Source: Plumapathes pennacea (Eukaryota; Cnidaria; Anthozoa; Antipatharia; Myriopathidae). Taken from it: a stretch of DNA of 64,000 nt. Both the position numbers and the translations under genes were made by a program. The stretch lies in NCBI GenBank assembly GCA_964036295.1, contig OZ038470.1, forward strand, positions 9,329,078-9,393,077. The letters are read 5' to 3'. Shown here piece after piece: positions 9,967-22,386 of the stretch. Numbering within the stretch: position 1 is the stretch's first letter; every line of letters starts with the position of its first letter. Below the pieces are notes generated by a model that saw only the letters and a program-made list of their open reading frames with translations, had not been told where the DNA came from and ran no database searches.

Positions 9967-10732
9967 CTAAATATCTTTAATCCTATAATGCCTTAAGGCT
10001 AAGGTGTCTATCCCATTTGGTAATATGTTTCTTTTATCGTCTTCCCTACTAAGTGCTATTTTGTTCACTTCTTCCGTGTATATGTCATGATCGCGACTTC
10101 TAATTAGATTCATCACCCTCATTTTCTTACCGCCGTTGATACGACAATCTTCATAATCCTGAAAATTTATACCCTTATTAACAAGAAGGTTATTGGAATG
10201 TTTAAGGATGAAGTCGGTGGAAGACACGTTTGAAGAATCGAGTACGTAAGAGTCAAGCTTAGCTCTCAAACTGACAAACTATGAAACTTGTCTTCCACCG
10301 ACTTCATCCTTAAACATTCCAATAACCTTCTTGTTAACTCCAGTAGTAATTCCTGAAGGATGATCCTTTGGGTAATTACTAGTGTCAAACGATGTTAAGA
10401 CATCCCCACTAACACCTTTATAAAAATCATCCGTCTCTATCTCATATATTAATGAATAAGTGTCAGTAAATAGTAACCTTGCCTTATCATTGTACTTCTC
10501 TTTGATGTAACCATAATGAAAATCATACATCAACGTTTTACTTATGTCAAGTATTGACATTCCCAAGTAAACTGGTTTATCAAATAATAGCTTCGTCCTA
10601 TGCATGTGAATAGCTGCTAAATCATTCACAAAATATTTTCCTTCTATCAAAGCTTGGTTTTGAGATAGGTTTCCTAGCTTGTGACTCGTTAGTGACCAAC
10701 TTAATGTCTACCCTATTTCGGATATTTTCCAT
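9967..10732 (-). pseudogene. Family-B polymerase C-terminal fragment, copy 3 (nonsense)
   Basis: A Ser/Glu-region change creates a stop near 10278 (after GGRQVS), splitting the frame into 9967-10269 and 10279-10650. U15 has the identical stop. Confidence 0.86.
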
Positions 10733-11199
10733 GGTTTTTCCTCAGACACTTTTGATGCATACCTGCAAATTCTTCTTCCTAATTGTTTATTATTCAACAA
10801 ATCTTTCTTCAAAGACTCTTCATCGTCCAAAGTAAGGATATACGAAAGTCCTTTAAAAATTCCATCAACAACTATTCCCATTCCATCTTTCATTAACTCT
10901 TGTCCGGACTTTTCTTCATAAACTTTGAATAAACATTCTAAATCAGAATCCTTCATCTTTCTAATATCAACTGCACTTATGTTTTCTCCTACATATTCTT
11001 CCAAACCAAGCGTCATGGCAACTGACGCAAGAATATCTCTTTTTCTCGATATTTCACTTTGTACCTCTGGATCTATTTCAGCTTCCTTTTGTATTTTTTT
11101 CTTCTTACTTTGTGTTAGTTTTCTTTTTGCTTTAGGTTTTTGTTCTGTTTTTGTTTCGTTCTTTTCAAGATTAACGTAATCGTTTACAGTTTCTGCCAT
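10708..11199 (-). CDS. Unrecognised truncated Maverick ORF, copy 3
   Basis: Intact 163 codons. SKKKKIQKE replaces SKKKESQKE through substitutions near 11090. Confidence 0.68.
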   Translation of the reverse strand: MAETVNDYVNLEKNETKTEQKPKAKRKLTQSKKKKIQKEAEIDPEVQSEISRKRDILASVAMTLGLEEYVGENISAVDIRKMKDSDLECLFKVYEEKSGQELMKDGMGIVVDGIFKGLSYILTLDDEESLKKDLLNNKQLGRRICRYASKVSEEKPWKISEIG

Positions 11200-11219
11200 T
11201 TATTTGTCAAAACAAAATT

Positions 11220-11880
11220 TTAAGTTGTTTGTGGAATTTCAATATGGTATGAAAATGGATGGCGAAGAGAAAAACAAATCCTTGAGTGTTTTTCATTTTT
11301 TAGTATTTCACAAATAGTTTTCTTTTCATTATTATCAATTCCAGAACCAAACTTTTTAAAAAGTAAATCTGTTCCATCAAATTCTGGATTATGAAATGCA
11401 ATAATGCAACCAAGATTTTCTCTGAATGGTTTCTTAATGCTAAGTCAATTGTTGAGTTAGAACCCAAACAGAAACTCCAATATGTCGTCCACTGAAGCGA
11501 GATCGATGAGTTTGCTGCTTCGTTTCTTCACATCTGCACTCACTGCACAATCATCAAGAATTATGAGAACTTTGGTTTGTCTTTGTAAATCATCCATTTT
11601 GGTGTCGTGAAATAGATCTGCACAAATCTCCAAACACTCTTCAACATCTTCAGATTCACTCGCATTTGGCATCGTGACGAAAAAGCATTTGTCAAGATTA
11701 GCAAACCCTTCATAAGTTTTGTTAGTGGCGAACGTTGGACAAATCAAACAAAAAAGTCGAAAACATACTTGGTCGATCTCTCAAAAGATCGACCAAGTAT
11801 TGTGTTTTCCCACAATTTGTTGGGCCAGTAATCAAGCAAAATCGTATATTTTTAAATCTTATGAAGATGGCTGAATCCTT
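11220..11880 (-). pseudogene. Packaging ATPase, copy 3
   Basis: The Walker B segment is open over 11457-11747. The C-terminal segment carries extra changes near 11430-11445 (a one-base insertion in the LTSIAKPF codons) that close its frame, so no 109-codon tail ORF exists here. Confidence 0.85.
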
Positions 11881-13026
11881 ACATCTTTCACAACTCCATC
11901 ACTAACAAAGACTGCTGCATCTGAAACAACAAACACGTGACAATCGACGGTCGTAGAAGCAATTCCAGCCACGTCTACAACTAATCTCACACCATCCTGA
12001 GATCTTCCAACCACAATTCCGTCTCCATGAAGATTGTTATCTGGTGTGGATCTCAAATCAATCCACAATGCGAACTTGCCATTATGAAAGTCAATTTCCT
12101 TAAAGTGATCCTCGACATAATCAAACCTTTTCAAAATCATTGGCCAAACATTCCGTCTGAAAATAACTTGTGTGGAACACCATTTATAGAAACCTTTACC
12201 GAATTAACAAGAGGATTAATAAACTCCTCAGCTTTTCTTTCTCCTGAATCGAAACTCTTTAAAAAGAATAACATGATTCCCTTTCATACAACTTCTTGGT
12301 GTGTTTACGTGCAAATTAAAAACAGCCCCCGTACCAATATCCTTCGAGGCTAACGTTTCAAAATGATGCACATCCTCAAAGTAAAAAGTTCTCCCACTTT
12401 GATAAACGCTACTCGCTTGAATTGCTAAATTTTCATCTTCAATGGTTGCGTATTCCAATTCTATGTGTGTTAACTCATATCCATGGCCTTTGGTATTGTC
12501 TGAAGTTACAACTATATCAGACGCATTAGCAAGTTTTATCTCAAATCTTAGGTTTGACTTCAGCCCACCTTGATAATAAACTCCATGATCGTCTAACAGC
12601 GGGTGAGATAGTGGAATACGATACCTCTGAGCGTAGGATAAATTCGTGAGTTTCATAATCTTAGAATCGCCAGTTTCTGCCGCTCTAATCTTTCTTTTGT
12701 CTTCTTGTCATGATTCCTCTTTTCATATCTTCCTCACACGTCAACATATCATGATACCCATGAAAAATGTCATATTTGTCTGTGTCACAAATAGTTTTTC
12801 CTCCAAAGAAAATCTTCATGTGGTTCACTAAGTTTCTTGATACGTTTTGAACGAGGTGGTTGCTTGCAACACCCTCTTTTATCTTGACGTTAAACCTCAA
12901 AAACATACTCTTTGCAACGAAAACCATGTTTCATACAACCTCGGGTACATTAACATAAAGTGTTTTTCCAGGCTTAGCAGACGATGGTCTGAAAGTTGTC
13001 CTATGAACTGTCCTCTCTGCCTTCAT
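11859..13026 (-). pseudogene. Major capsid-like protein, copy d
   Basis: A 13-base deletion near 12149 removes codons between ILRED and WPMIL and shifts frame; an extra C is present near 12273. The middle part is open over 12228-12656 and the proximal part over 12685-12927. Shared TGA at 12931-12933. Confidence 0.74.
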
Positions 13027-13113
13027 TGCCTTCGACAATCTTGGCCTTCTATTCGGATTAAGTATTTTCTGCAAACGACATATTATTTTAAAAACATCAA
13101 AACAAATCTTTAA

Positions 13114-14137
13114 ATGAAAAACATGGAAAAGATTTATTACTCTTCTCAAAAGGATATTGGAAGGGTTTATCCGCAGTCAAGAAACTTTCTACAGAAGCTA
13201 AAGTTAGCCTAGAAGAAGCAAGAGATTGGCTATCAAAACAGGCGCTTTCGCAAATTAATCTTCCTCCACCGAATTATGTTCCAAGACCACATTGGATTAT
13301 TTCAGAACCAAACGAAATTCACCAAGCAGATCTCCTATTCCTCCCCCACGATAAAGTCGGAAGAAAAACTTATATATATATATATATGCTTTAGTCGTTA
13401 TTGATATTGCTTCAAGATATGTCGATGTAGAAGCTTTGACAAGTAAATCAAGTGATGAAGTGTCAAACGCTTTCAAGAAAATTTACTCAAGAAAGTAAAA
13501 ATGGCCAAAAACTTGTTGATCCGGGAAGAGAGTTTGTTGGATCTGTAACGGTTCTTATGAATGAAAAGAAGCTAGTTATCAAAGATCGAAAACTGCTAAT
13601 CACAGAGCACAAGCATTCGTCGAGAGAGCGAACAAAACATTGGGAGAAAAAATATTTAGTCAACAATATGCTGACGAAATGTTAACTGAAGGTAGATCAA
13701 CAAAGTGGATAAATAGATTACCAAATATCGTGAAAACTATCAACAACCACGTCACTCGACTGACTGGCAAAAAAGCCATCGACGCTTATCGTGAGAAAAA
13801 TGTTGAACAAAAGACTAAGAATTATTCAAGACCTGTTGGGTTTAATGAAAAAAGGCTTGACTCAATCGAAAAAGTAAGATATCTTGTCTTGCCAGGAGAG
13901 GAAGAAGGAGGAAACGTAAGAAGGGCAACAGATCCCATATGGAGTACAAACGTTTTTGAGTTGAAAAAATCCATAATATCTAAAAATCAACCAGTTTTGT
14001 ATTATTTAGTCGATGGACCAAAAAGAGGATTCGCCAGAGAAGAATTACTAATCATACCATATGGCACAGAATTACCTCCAAAAATTTGTCTTAAAACAAT
14101 AACTTTTCTAAATATCTTTAATCCTATAATGCCTTAA
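13114..14137 (+). pseudogene. rve integrase, copy 4
   Basis: The TA run is 17 bases (13371-13387), shifting the core frame. C-terminal frame 13640-14137 is open (TINNHV type), with Cys for Phe near the end (PPKICLK). Confidence 0.86.
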
Positions 14138-14873
14138 GGCTAAGGTGTCTATCCCATTTGGTAATATGTTTCTTTTATCGTCTTCCCTACTAAGTGCTAT
14201 TTTGTTCACTTCTTCCGTGTATATGTCATGATCGCGACTTCTAATTAGATTCATCACCCTCATTTTCTTACCGCCGTTGATACGACAATCTTCATAATCC
14301 TGAAAATTTATATCCTTATTAACAAGAAGGTTATTGGAATGTTTAAGGATGAAGTCGGTGGAAGACACGTTTGAAGAATCGAGTACGTAAGAGTAAAGCT
14401 TAGCTCTCAAGCTGACAAACTCTGAAATTTGTCTTCCACCGACTTCATCCTTAAACATTCCAATAACCTTCTTGTTAACTCCAGTAGTAATTCCTGAAGG
14501 ATGATCCTTTGGGTAATTACTAGTGTCAAACGATGTTAAGACATCTCCACTAACACCTTTATAAAAATCATCCGTCTCTATCTCATATATTAATGAATAA
14601 GTGTCAGTAAATAGTAACCTTGCCTTATCATTGTACTTCTCTTTGATGTAACCATAATGAAAATCATACATCAACGTTTTACTTATGTCAAGTATTGACA
14701 TTCCCAAGTAAACTGGTTTATCAAATAATAGCTTCGTCCTATGCATGTGAATAGCTGCTAAATCATTCACAAAATATTTTCCTTCTATCAAAGCTTGGTT
14801 TTGAGATAAGTTTCCTAGCTTGTGACTCGTTAGTGACCAACTTAATGTCTACCCTATTTCGGATATTTTCCAT
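14108..14873 (-). pseudogene. Family-B polymerase C-terminal fragment, copy 4
   Basis: Open over 14108-14791. Residues read LRAKLYSYVL, closer to the B-unit and family form (SLGAKLYSY, AKLYSY) than the AKLDSY of most copies. Palindrome at 14319-14478. Confidence 0.86.
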
Positions 14874-15340
14874 GGTTTTTCCTCAGACACTTTTGATGCA
14901 TACCTGCAAATTCTTCTTCCTAATTGTTTATTATTCAACAAATCTTTCTTCAAAGACTCTTCATCGTCCAAAGTAAGGATATACGAAAGTCCTTTAAAAA
15001 TTCCATCAACAACTATTCCCATTCCATCTTTCATTAACTCTTGTCCGGACTTTTCTTCATAAACTTTGAATAAACATTCTAAATCAGAATCCTTCATCTT
15101 TCTAATATCAACTGCACTTATGTTTTCTCCTACATATTCTTCCAAACCAAGCGTCATGGCAACTGACGCAAGAATATCTCTTTTTCTCGATATTTCACTT
15201 TGTACCTCTGGATCTATTTCAGCTTCCTTTTGTGATTCTTTCTTCTTACTTTGTGTTAGTTTTCTTTTTGCTTTAGGTTTTTGTTCTGTTTTTGTTTCGT
15301 TCTTTTCAAGATTAACGTAATCGTTTACAGTTTCTGCCAT
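14849..15340 (-). CDS. Unrecognised truncated Maverick ORF, copy 4
   Basis: Intact 163 codons, differing from copy 1 at one residue (ETKTEQ). Confidence 0.68.
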   Translation of the reverse strand: MAETVNDYVNLEKNETKTEQKPKAKRKLTQSKKKESQKEAEIDPEVQSEISRKRDILASVAMTLGLEEYVGENISAVDIRKMKDSDLECLFKVYEEKSGQELMKDGMGIVVDGIFKGLSYILTLDDEESLKKDLLNNKQLGRRICRYASKVSEEKPWKISEIG

Positions 15341-15360
15341 TTATTTGTCATAACAAAATT

Positions 15361-16020
15361 TTAAGTTGTTTGTGGAATTTCAATATAATATGAAAATGGA
15401 TGGCGAAGAGAAAAACAAATCCTTGAGTGTTTTTCATTTTTTAGTATTTCACAAATAGTTTTCTTTTCATTATTATCAATTCCAGAACCAAACTTTTTAA
15501 AAAGTAAATCTGTTCCATCAAATTCTGGATTATGAAATGCAATAATGCAACCAAGATTTTCTCTGAATGGTTTCGCAATGCTAGTCAATTGTTGGGTTAG
15601 AACCCAAACAGAAACTCCAATATGTCGTCCACTGAAGCGAGATCGATGAGTTTGCTGCTTCGTTTCTTCACATCTGCACTCACTGCACAATCGTCAAGAA
15701 TTATGCGAACTTTGGTTTGTCTTTGTAAATCATCCATTTTGGTGTCGTGAAATAGATCTGGACAAATCTCCAAACACTCTTCAACATCTTCAGATTCACT
15801 CGCATTTGGCATCGTGACGAAAAAGTATTTGTCAAGATTAGCGAACCCTTCATAAGTTTTGTTAGTGGCGAACGTTGAACAAATCAAACAAAATAGTCGA
15901 AAACATACTTGGTCGATCTCTCAAAAGATCGACCATGTATTGTGTTTTCCCACAATTTGTTGGGCCAGTAATCAAGAAAAATCGTAAATTTTTAAATCTT
16001 ATGAAGATGGCTGAATCCTT
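15361..16020 (-). pseudogene. Packaging ATPase, copy 4
   Basis: Walker B frame 15597-15887 with several private substitutions (ICS for ICP, CPDL for CADL, VRII for VLII). Tail frame 15361-15690. The stem-loop arm carries a mismatch here. Confidence 0.85.
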
Positions 16021-17118
16021 ACATCTTTCGCAACTCCATCACTAACGAAGATTGCTGCATCTGAAACAACAAACACGTGACAATCGACGGTCGTAGAAGC
16101 AATTCCAGCCACGTCTACAACTAATCTCACACCATCCTGAGATCTTCCAACCACAATTCCGTCTCCATGAAGATTGTTAACTGGTGTGGATCTCAAATCA
16201 ATCCACAATGCGAACTTGCCATTATGAAAGTCAATTTCCTTAAAGTGATCCTCGACATAATCAAACCTTTTCAAAATCATTGGCCAAACATCCTCTCGTA
16301 AAATTTCGTCTGAAAATAACTTGTGTGGAACACCATTTATAGAAACCTTTACCGAATTAACAAGAGGATTAATATACTCCTCAGCTTTTCTTTCTCCTGA
16401 ATCGAAACTCTTTATAAAGAATAACATGATTCCTTTCATACAACTTCTTGGTGTGTTTACGTGCAAATTAGAAACAGCCCCCGTACCAATATCCTTCGAG
16501 GCTAACGTTTCAAAATGATGCACATCCTCAAAGTAAAAAGTTCTCCCACTTTGATAAATGCTACTCGCTTGAATTGCTAAATTTTCATCTTCAATGGTTG
16601 CGTATTCCAATTCTATGTGTGTTAACTCATATCCATGGCCTTTGGTATTGTCTGAAGTTACAACTATATCAGACGCATTAGCAAGTTTTATCTCAAATCT
16701 TAGGTTTGACTTCAGCCCACTTTGATAATAAACCCCATGATTGTCTAACAGCGGGTGAGATAGTGAAATTCGATACCTTAGATTTCTTTTGTCTTCTTGT
16801 CATGATTCCTCTTTTCATATCTTCCTCACACGTCAACATATCATGATACCCATGAAAAGTGTCATATTTGTCTGTGTCACAAATAGTTTTTCCTCCAAAG
16901 AAAATCTTCATGTGGTTCACTAAGTTTCTTGATACGTTTTGAACGAGGTGGTTGCTTGCAACACCCTTTTCTATCTTGACGTTAAACCTCAAAAACATAC
17001 TCTTTGGAACGAAAACCATGTTTCATACAACCTCGGGTACATGAACATAAAGTGTTTTTCCAGGCTTAGCAGACGATGGTGTGAAAGTTGTCCTATGAAC
17101 TGTCCTCTCTGCCTTCAT
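15999..17118 (-). pseudogene. Major capsid-like protein, copy e (55-base deletion)
   Basis: A deletion of about 55 bases near 16779 removes the MKLTNLSYAQ start region and joins the proximal part to the wrong frame (16693-17019 ends in unrelated residues). The distal frame 15999-16610 is open without the extra C. Shared TGA at 17023-17025. Confidence 0.73.
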
Positions 17119-17205
17119 TGCCTTCGACAATCTTGGCCTTCTATTCGGATTAAGTATTTTCTGCAAACGACATATTATTTTAAAAACATCAAAACAAATC
17201 TTTAA

Positions 17206-18193
17206 ATGAAAAACATGGAAAAGATTTATTACTCTTCTCAAAAGGATATTGGAAGGGTTTATCCGCAGTCAAGAAACTTTCTACAGAAGCTAAAGTTAGC
17301 CTAGAAGAAGCAAGAGATTGGCTATCAAAACAGGCGCTTTGGCAAATTTATCTTCCTCCACCGAATTATGTTCCAAGACCACATTGGATTATTTCAGAAC
17401 CAAACGAAATTCACCAAGCAGATCTCCTATTCCTCCCCCACGATAAAGTCGGAAGAAAAACTTATATATATATATATGCTTTAGTCGTTATTGATATTGC
17501 TTCAAGATATATCGATGTAGAAGCTTTGACAAGTAAATCAAGTGATGAAGTGTCAAACCCTTTCAAGAAAATTTACTCAAGAAAGTAAAAATGGCAAACA
17601 CTTTGATTGTTCAACCGGGAAGAGAGTTTGTTGGATCTGTAACGGTTCTTATGAATGAAAAGAAGCTAGTTATCAAAGATCGGAAACTGCTAATCACAGA
17701 GCACAAGCATTCGTCGAGAGAGCGAACAAAACATTAGGAGAAAAAATATTTAGTCAACAATATGCTGACGAAATGTTAACTGAAGGTAGATCAACAAAGT
17801 GGATAAATAGATTACCAAATATCGTGAAAACTATCGACAACCACGTCACTCGACTGACTGGCAAAAAAGCCATCGACGCTTATCGTGAGAAAAATGTTGA
17901 ACAAAAGACTAAGAATTATTCAAGACCTGTTGGGTTTAATGAAAAAAGGCTTGACTCAATCGAAAAAGTAAGATATCTTGTCTTGCCAGGAGGAAGAAGG
18001 AGGAAACGTAAGAAGGGCAACAGATCCCATATGGAGTACAAACGTTTTTGAGTTGAAAAAATCCATAATATCTAAAAATCAACCAGTTTTGTATTATTTA
18101 GTCGATGGACCAAAAAGAGGATTCGCCAGAGAAGAATTACTAATCATACCATATGGCACAGAATTACCTCCAAAATTTGTCTTAAAACAATAA
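17206..18193 (+). pseudogene. rve integrase, copy 5 (catalytic Asp changed to Gln)
   Basis: The 4-base segment is kept, but the second catalytic Asp codon is now CAA (VQPGREF instead of VDPGREF, near 17617). A 2-base deletion near 17990 splits the C-terminal frame into 17773-18051 and 17978-18193. Confidence 0.86.
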
Positions 18194-18198
18194 CTTTT

Positions 18199-18969
18199 CT
18201 AAATATCTTTAATCCTATAATGCCTTAAGGCTAAGGTGTCTATCCCATTTGGTAATATGTTTCTTTTATCGTATTCCCTACTAAGTGCTATTTTGTTCAC
18301 TTCTTCCGTGTATATGTCATGATCGCGACTTCTAATTAGATTCATCACCCTCATTTTCTTACCGCCGTTGATACGACAATCTTCATAATCCTGAAAATTT
18401 ATACCCTTATTAACAAAAAGGTTATTGGAATGTTTAAGGATGAAGTCGGTGGAAGACACGTTTGAAGAATCGAGTACGTAAGAGTCAAGCTTAGCTCTCA
18501 AACTGACAAACTCTGAAATTTGTCTTCCACCGACTTCATCCTTAAACATTCCAATAACCTTCTTGTTAACTCCAGTAGTAATTCCTGAAGGATGATCCTT
18601 TGGGTAATTACTAGTGTCAAACGATGTTAAGACATCCCCACTAATACCTTTATAAGAATCATCCCTCTCTATCTCATACATTAATGAATAAGTGTCAGTA
18701 AATAGTAACCTTGCCTTATCATTGTACTTCTCTTTGATGTAACCATAATGAAAATCATACATCAACGTTTTACTTATGTCAAGTATTGACATTCCCAAGT
18801 AAACTGGTTTATCAAATAATAGCTTCGTTCTATGCATGTGAATAGCTGCTAAATCATCACAAAATATTTTCCTTCTATCAATATCAAAGCTTGGTTTTGA
18901 GATAAGTTTCCTAGCTTGTGAGTCGTTAGCGACCAACTTAATGTCTACCCTATTTCGGATATTTTCCAT
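18199..18969 (-). pseudogene. Family-B polymerase C-terminal fragment, copy 5 (longest open copy)
   Basis: The open frame runs 256 codons from ATG 18969 (MENIRNRVDIKLVANDSQAR) to the end, because FDIDRRKIFCDDLAAIH is in frame here. The palindrome and the DTYS motif C are still present, so it is not an active polymerase. Confidence 0.88.
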
Positions 18970-19436
18970 GGTTTTTCCTCAGACTCTTTTGATGCATACC
19001 TGCAAATTCTTCTTCCTAATTGTTTATTATTCAACAAATCTTTCTTCAAAGACTCTTCATCGTCCAAAGTAAGGATATACGAAAGTCCTTTAAAAATTCC
19101 ATCAACAACTATTCCCATTCCATCTTTCATTAACTCTTGTCCGGACTTTTCTTCATAAACTTTGAATAAACATTCTAAATCAGAATCCTTCATCTTTCTA
19201 ATATCAACTGCACTTATGTTTTCTCCTACATATTCTTCCAAACCAAGCGTCATGGCAACTGACGCAAGAATATCTCTTTTTCTCGATATTTCACTTTGTA
19301 CCTCTGGATCTATTTCAGCTTCCTTTTGTGATTCTTTCTTCTTACTTTGTGTTAGTTTTCTTTTTGCTTTAGGTTTTTGTTCTTCTTTTGTTTCGTTCTT
19401 TTCAAGATTAACGTAATCGTTTACAGTTTCTGCCAT
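18945..19436 (-). CDS. Unrecognised truncated Maverick ORF, copy 5
   Basis: Intact 163 codons. Lys-Glu-Ser replaces Lys-Val-Ser near residue 150. It overlaps the polymerase start by 25 bases in another frame. Confidence 0.68.
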   Translation of the reverse strand: MAETVNDYVNLEKNETKEEQKPKAKRKLTQSKKKESQKEAEIDPEVQSEISRKRDILASVAMTLGLEEYVGENISAVDIRKMKDSDLECLFKVYEEKSGQELMKDGMGIVVDGIFKGLSYILTLDDEESLKKDLLNNKQLGRRICRYASKESEEKPWKISEIG

Positions 19437-19456
19437 TTATTTGTCAAAACAAAATT

Positions 19457-20117
19457 TTAAGTTGTTTGTGGAATTTCAATATGATATGAAAATGGATGGC
19501 GAAGAGAAAAGCAAATCCTTGAGTGTTTTTCATTTTTTAGTATTTCACAAATAGTTTTCTTTTCATTATTATCAATTCCAGAACCAAACTTTTTAAAAAG
19601 TAAATCTGTTCCATCAAATTCTGGATTATAAAATGCAATAATGCAACCAAGATTTTCTCTGAATGGTTTCGCAATGCTAGTCAATTGTTGAGTTAGAACC
19701 CAAACAGAAATTCCAATATGTCCTCCACTGAAAGCGAGATCGATGAGTTTGCTGCTTCGTTTCTTCACATCTGCACTCACTGCACAATCATCAAGAATTA
19801 TGAGAACTTTGGTTTGTCTTTGTAAATCATCCATTTTGGTGTCGTGAAATAGATCTGCACAAATCTCCAAACACTCTTCAACATCTTCAGATTCACTCGC
19901 ATTTGGCATCGTGACGAAAAAGCATTTGTCAAGATTAGCGAACCCTTCATAAGTTTTGTTAGTGGCGAACGTTGGACAAATCAAACAATAAAGTCGAAAA
20001 CATACTTGGTCGATCTCTCAAAAGATCGACCAAGTATTGTGTTTTCCCACAATTTGTTGGGCCAGTAATCAAGCAAAACCGTATATTTTTAAATCTTATG
20101 AAGATGGCTGAATCCTT
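19457..20117 (-). pseudogene. Packaging ATPase, copy 5 (Walker B to C-terminus in one frame)
   Basis: An A that is missing in most units is present near 19732, so 19457-19984 is a single 175-codon frame from ICPTF through Walker B to the C-terminus. The frameshift after Walker A remains. Confidence 0.87.
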
Positions 20118-21275
20118 ACATCTTTCACAACTCCATCACTAACGAAGACTGCTGCATCTGAAACAACAAACACGTGACAATCGACGGTCGTAGAAGCAAT
20201 TCCAGCCACGTCTACAACTAATCTCACACCATCCTGAGATCTTCCAACCACAATTCCGTCTCCATGAAGATTGTTAACTGGTGTGGATCTCAAATCAATC
20301 CACAATGCGAACTTGCCATTATGAAAGTCAATTTCCTTAAAGTGATCCTCGACATAATCAAACCTTTTCAAAATCATTGGCCAAACATCCTCTCGTAAAA
20401 TTTCGTCTGAAAATAACTTGTGTGGAACACCATTTATAGAAACCTTTACCGAATTAACAAGAGGATTAATATACTGCTCAGCTTTTCTTTCTCCTGAATC
20501 GAAACTCTTTATAAAGAATAACATGATTCCTTTCATACAACTTCTTGGTGTGTTTACGTGCAAATTAAAAACAGCCCCCGTACCAATATCCTTCCAGGCT
20601 AACGTTTCAAAATGATGCACATCCTCAAAGTAAAAAGTTCTCCCACTTTGATAAACGCTACTCGCTTGAATTGCTAAATTTTCATCTTCAATGGTTGCGT
20701 ATTCCAATTCTATGTGTGTTAACTCATATCCATGGCCTTTGGTATTGTCTGAAGTTACAACTATATCAGACGCATTAGCAAGTTTTATCTCAAATCTTAG
20801 GTTTGACTTCAGCCCACTTTGATAATAAACCCCATGATCGTCTAACAGCGGGTGAGATAGTGGAATACGATACCTCTGAGCGTAGGATAAATTCGTGAGT
20901 TTCATAATCTTAGAATCGCCAGTTTCTGCCGCTCTAATCTTTCTTTTGTCTTCTTGTCATGATTCCTCTTTTCATATCTTCCTCACACGTCAACATATCA
21001 TGATACCCATGAAAAATTTCATATTTGTCTGTGTCAGAAATAGTTTTTCCTCCAAAGAAAATCTTCATGTGGTTCACTAAGTTTCTTGATACGTTTTGAA
21101 CGAGGTGGTTGCTTGCAACACCCTTTTCTATCTTGACGTTAAACCTCAAAAACATACTCTTTGGAACGAAAACCATGTTTCATACAACCTCGGGTACATT
21201 AACATAAAGTGTTTTTCCAGGCTTAGCAGACGATGGTGTGAAAGTCGTCCTATGAACTGTCCTCTCTGCCTTCAT
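20096..21275 (-). pseudogene. Major capsid-like protein, copy f (distal two-thirds intact)
   Basis: Frame 20096-20905 is open for 269 codons from ATG 20905 (MKLTNLSYAQ) to the natural end (RIQPSS). The proximal frame 20934-21176 is separate. Shared TGA at 21180-21182. Confidence 0.76.
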
Positions 21276-21362
21276 TGCCTTCGACAATCTTGGCCTTCTA
21301 TTCGGATTAAGTATTTTCTGGAAACGACATATTATTTTAAAAACATCAAAACAAATCTTTAA

Positions 21363-22386
21363 ATGAAAAACATGGAAAAGATTTTATTACTCTTCTCAAA
21401 AGGATATTGGAAGGGTTTTATCCGCAGTCAAGAAACTTTCTACAGAAGCTAAAGTTAGCCTAGAAGAAGCAAGAGATTGGCTATCAAAACAGGCGCTTTG
21501 GCAAATTTATCTTCCTCCACCGAATTATGTTCCAAGACCACATTGGATTATTTCAGAACCAAACGAAATTCACCAAGCAGATCTCCTATTCCTCCCCCAC
21601 GATAAAGTCGGAAGAAAAACTTATATATATATATATGCTTTAGTCGTTATTGATATTGCTTCAAGATATGTCGATGTAGAAGCTTTGACAAGTAAATCAA
21701 GTGATGAAGTGTCAAACGCTTTCAAGAAAATTTACTCAAGAAAGTAAAAATGGCCAAAAACTTGTTGATCCGGGAAGAGAGTTTGTTGGATCTGTAACGG
21801 TTCTTATGAATGAAAAGAAGCTAGTTATCAAAGATCGAAAACTGCTAATCACAGAGCACAAGCATTCGTCGAGAGAGCGAACAAAACATTGGGAGAAAAA
21901 ATATTTAGTCAACAATATGCTGACGAAATGTTAACTGAAGGTAGATCAACAAAGTGGATAAATAGATTACCAAATATCGTGAAAACTATCAACAACCACG
22001 TCACTCGACTGACTGGCAAAAAAGCCATCGACGCTTATCGTGAGAAAAATGTTGAACAAAAGACTAAGAATTATTCAAGACCTGTTGGGTTTAATGAAAA
22101 AAGGCTTGACTCAATCGAAAAAGTAAGATATCTTGTCTTGCCAGGAGAGGAAGAAGGAGGAAACGTAAGAAGGGCAACAGATCCCATATGGAGTACAAAC
22201 GTTTTTGAGTTGAAAAAATCCATAATATCTAAAAATCAACCAGTTTTGTATTATTTAGTCGATGGACCAAAAAGAGGATTCGCCAGAGAAGAATTACTAA
22301 TCATACCATATGGCACAGAATTACCTCCAAAAAGTTTTCTTAAAACAATAACTTTTCTAAATATCTTTAATCCTATAATGCCTTAA
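21363..22386 (+). pseudogene. rve integrase, copy 6
   Basis: Extra T bases near 21384 and 21418 move the N-terminus into another frame, which displays SKGYWKG, a motif usual near the start of Maverick integrases. The ancestral N-terminus was therefore probably damaged in more than one place in other copies. C-terminal frame 21889-22386. Confidence 0.86.
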
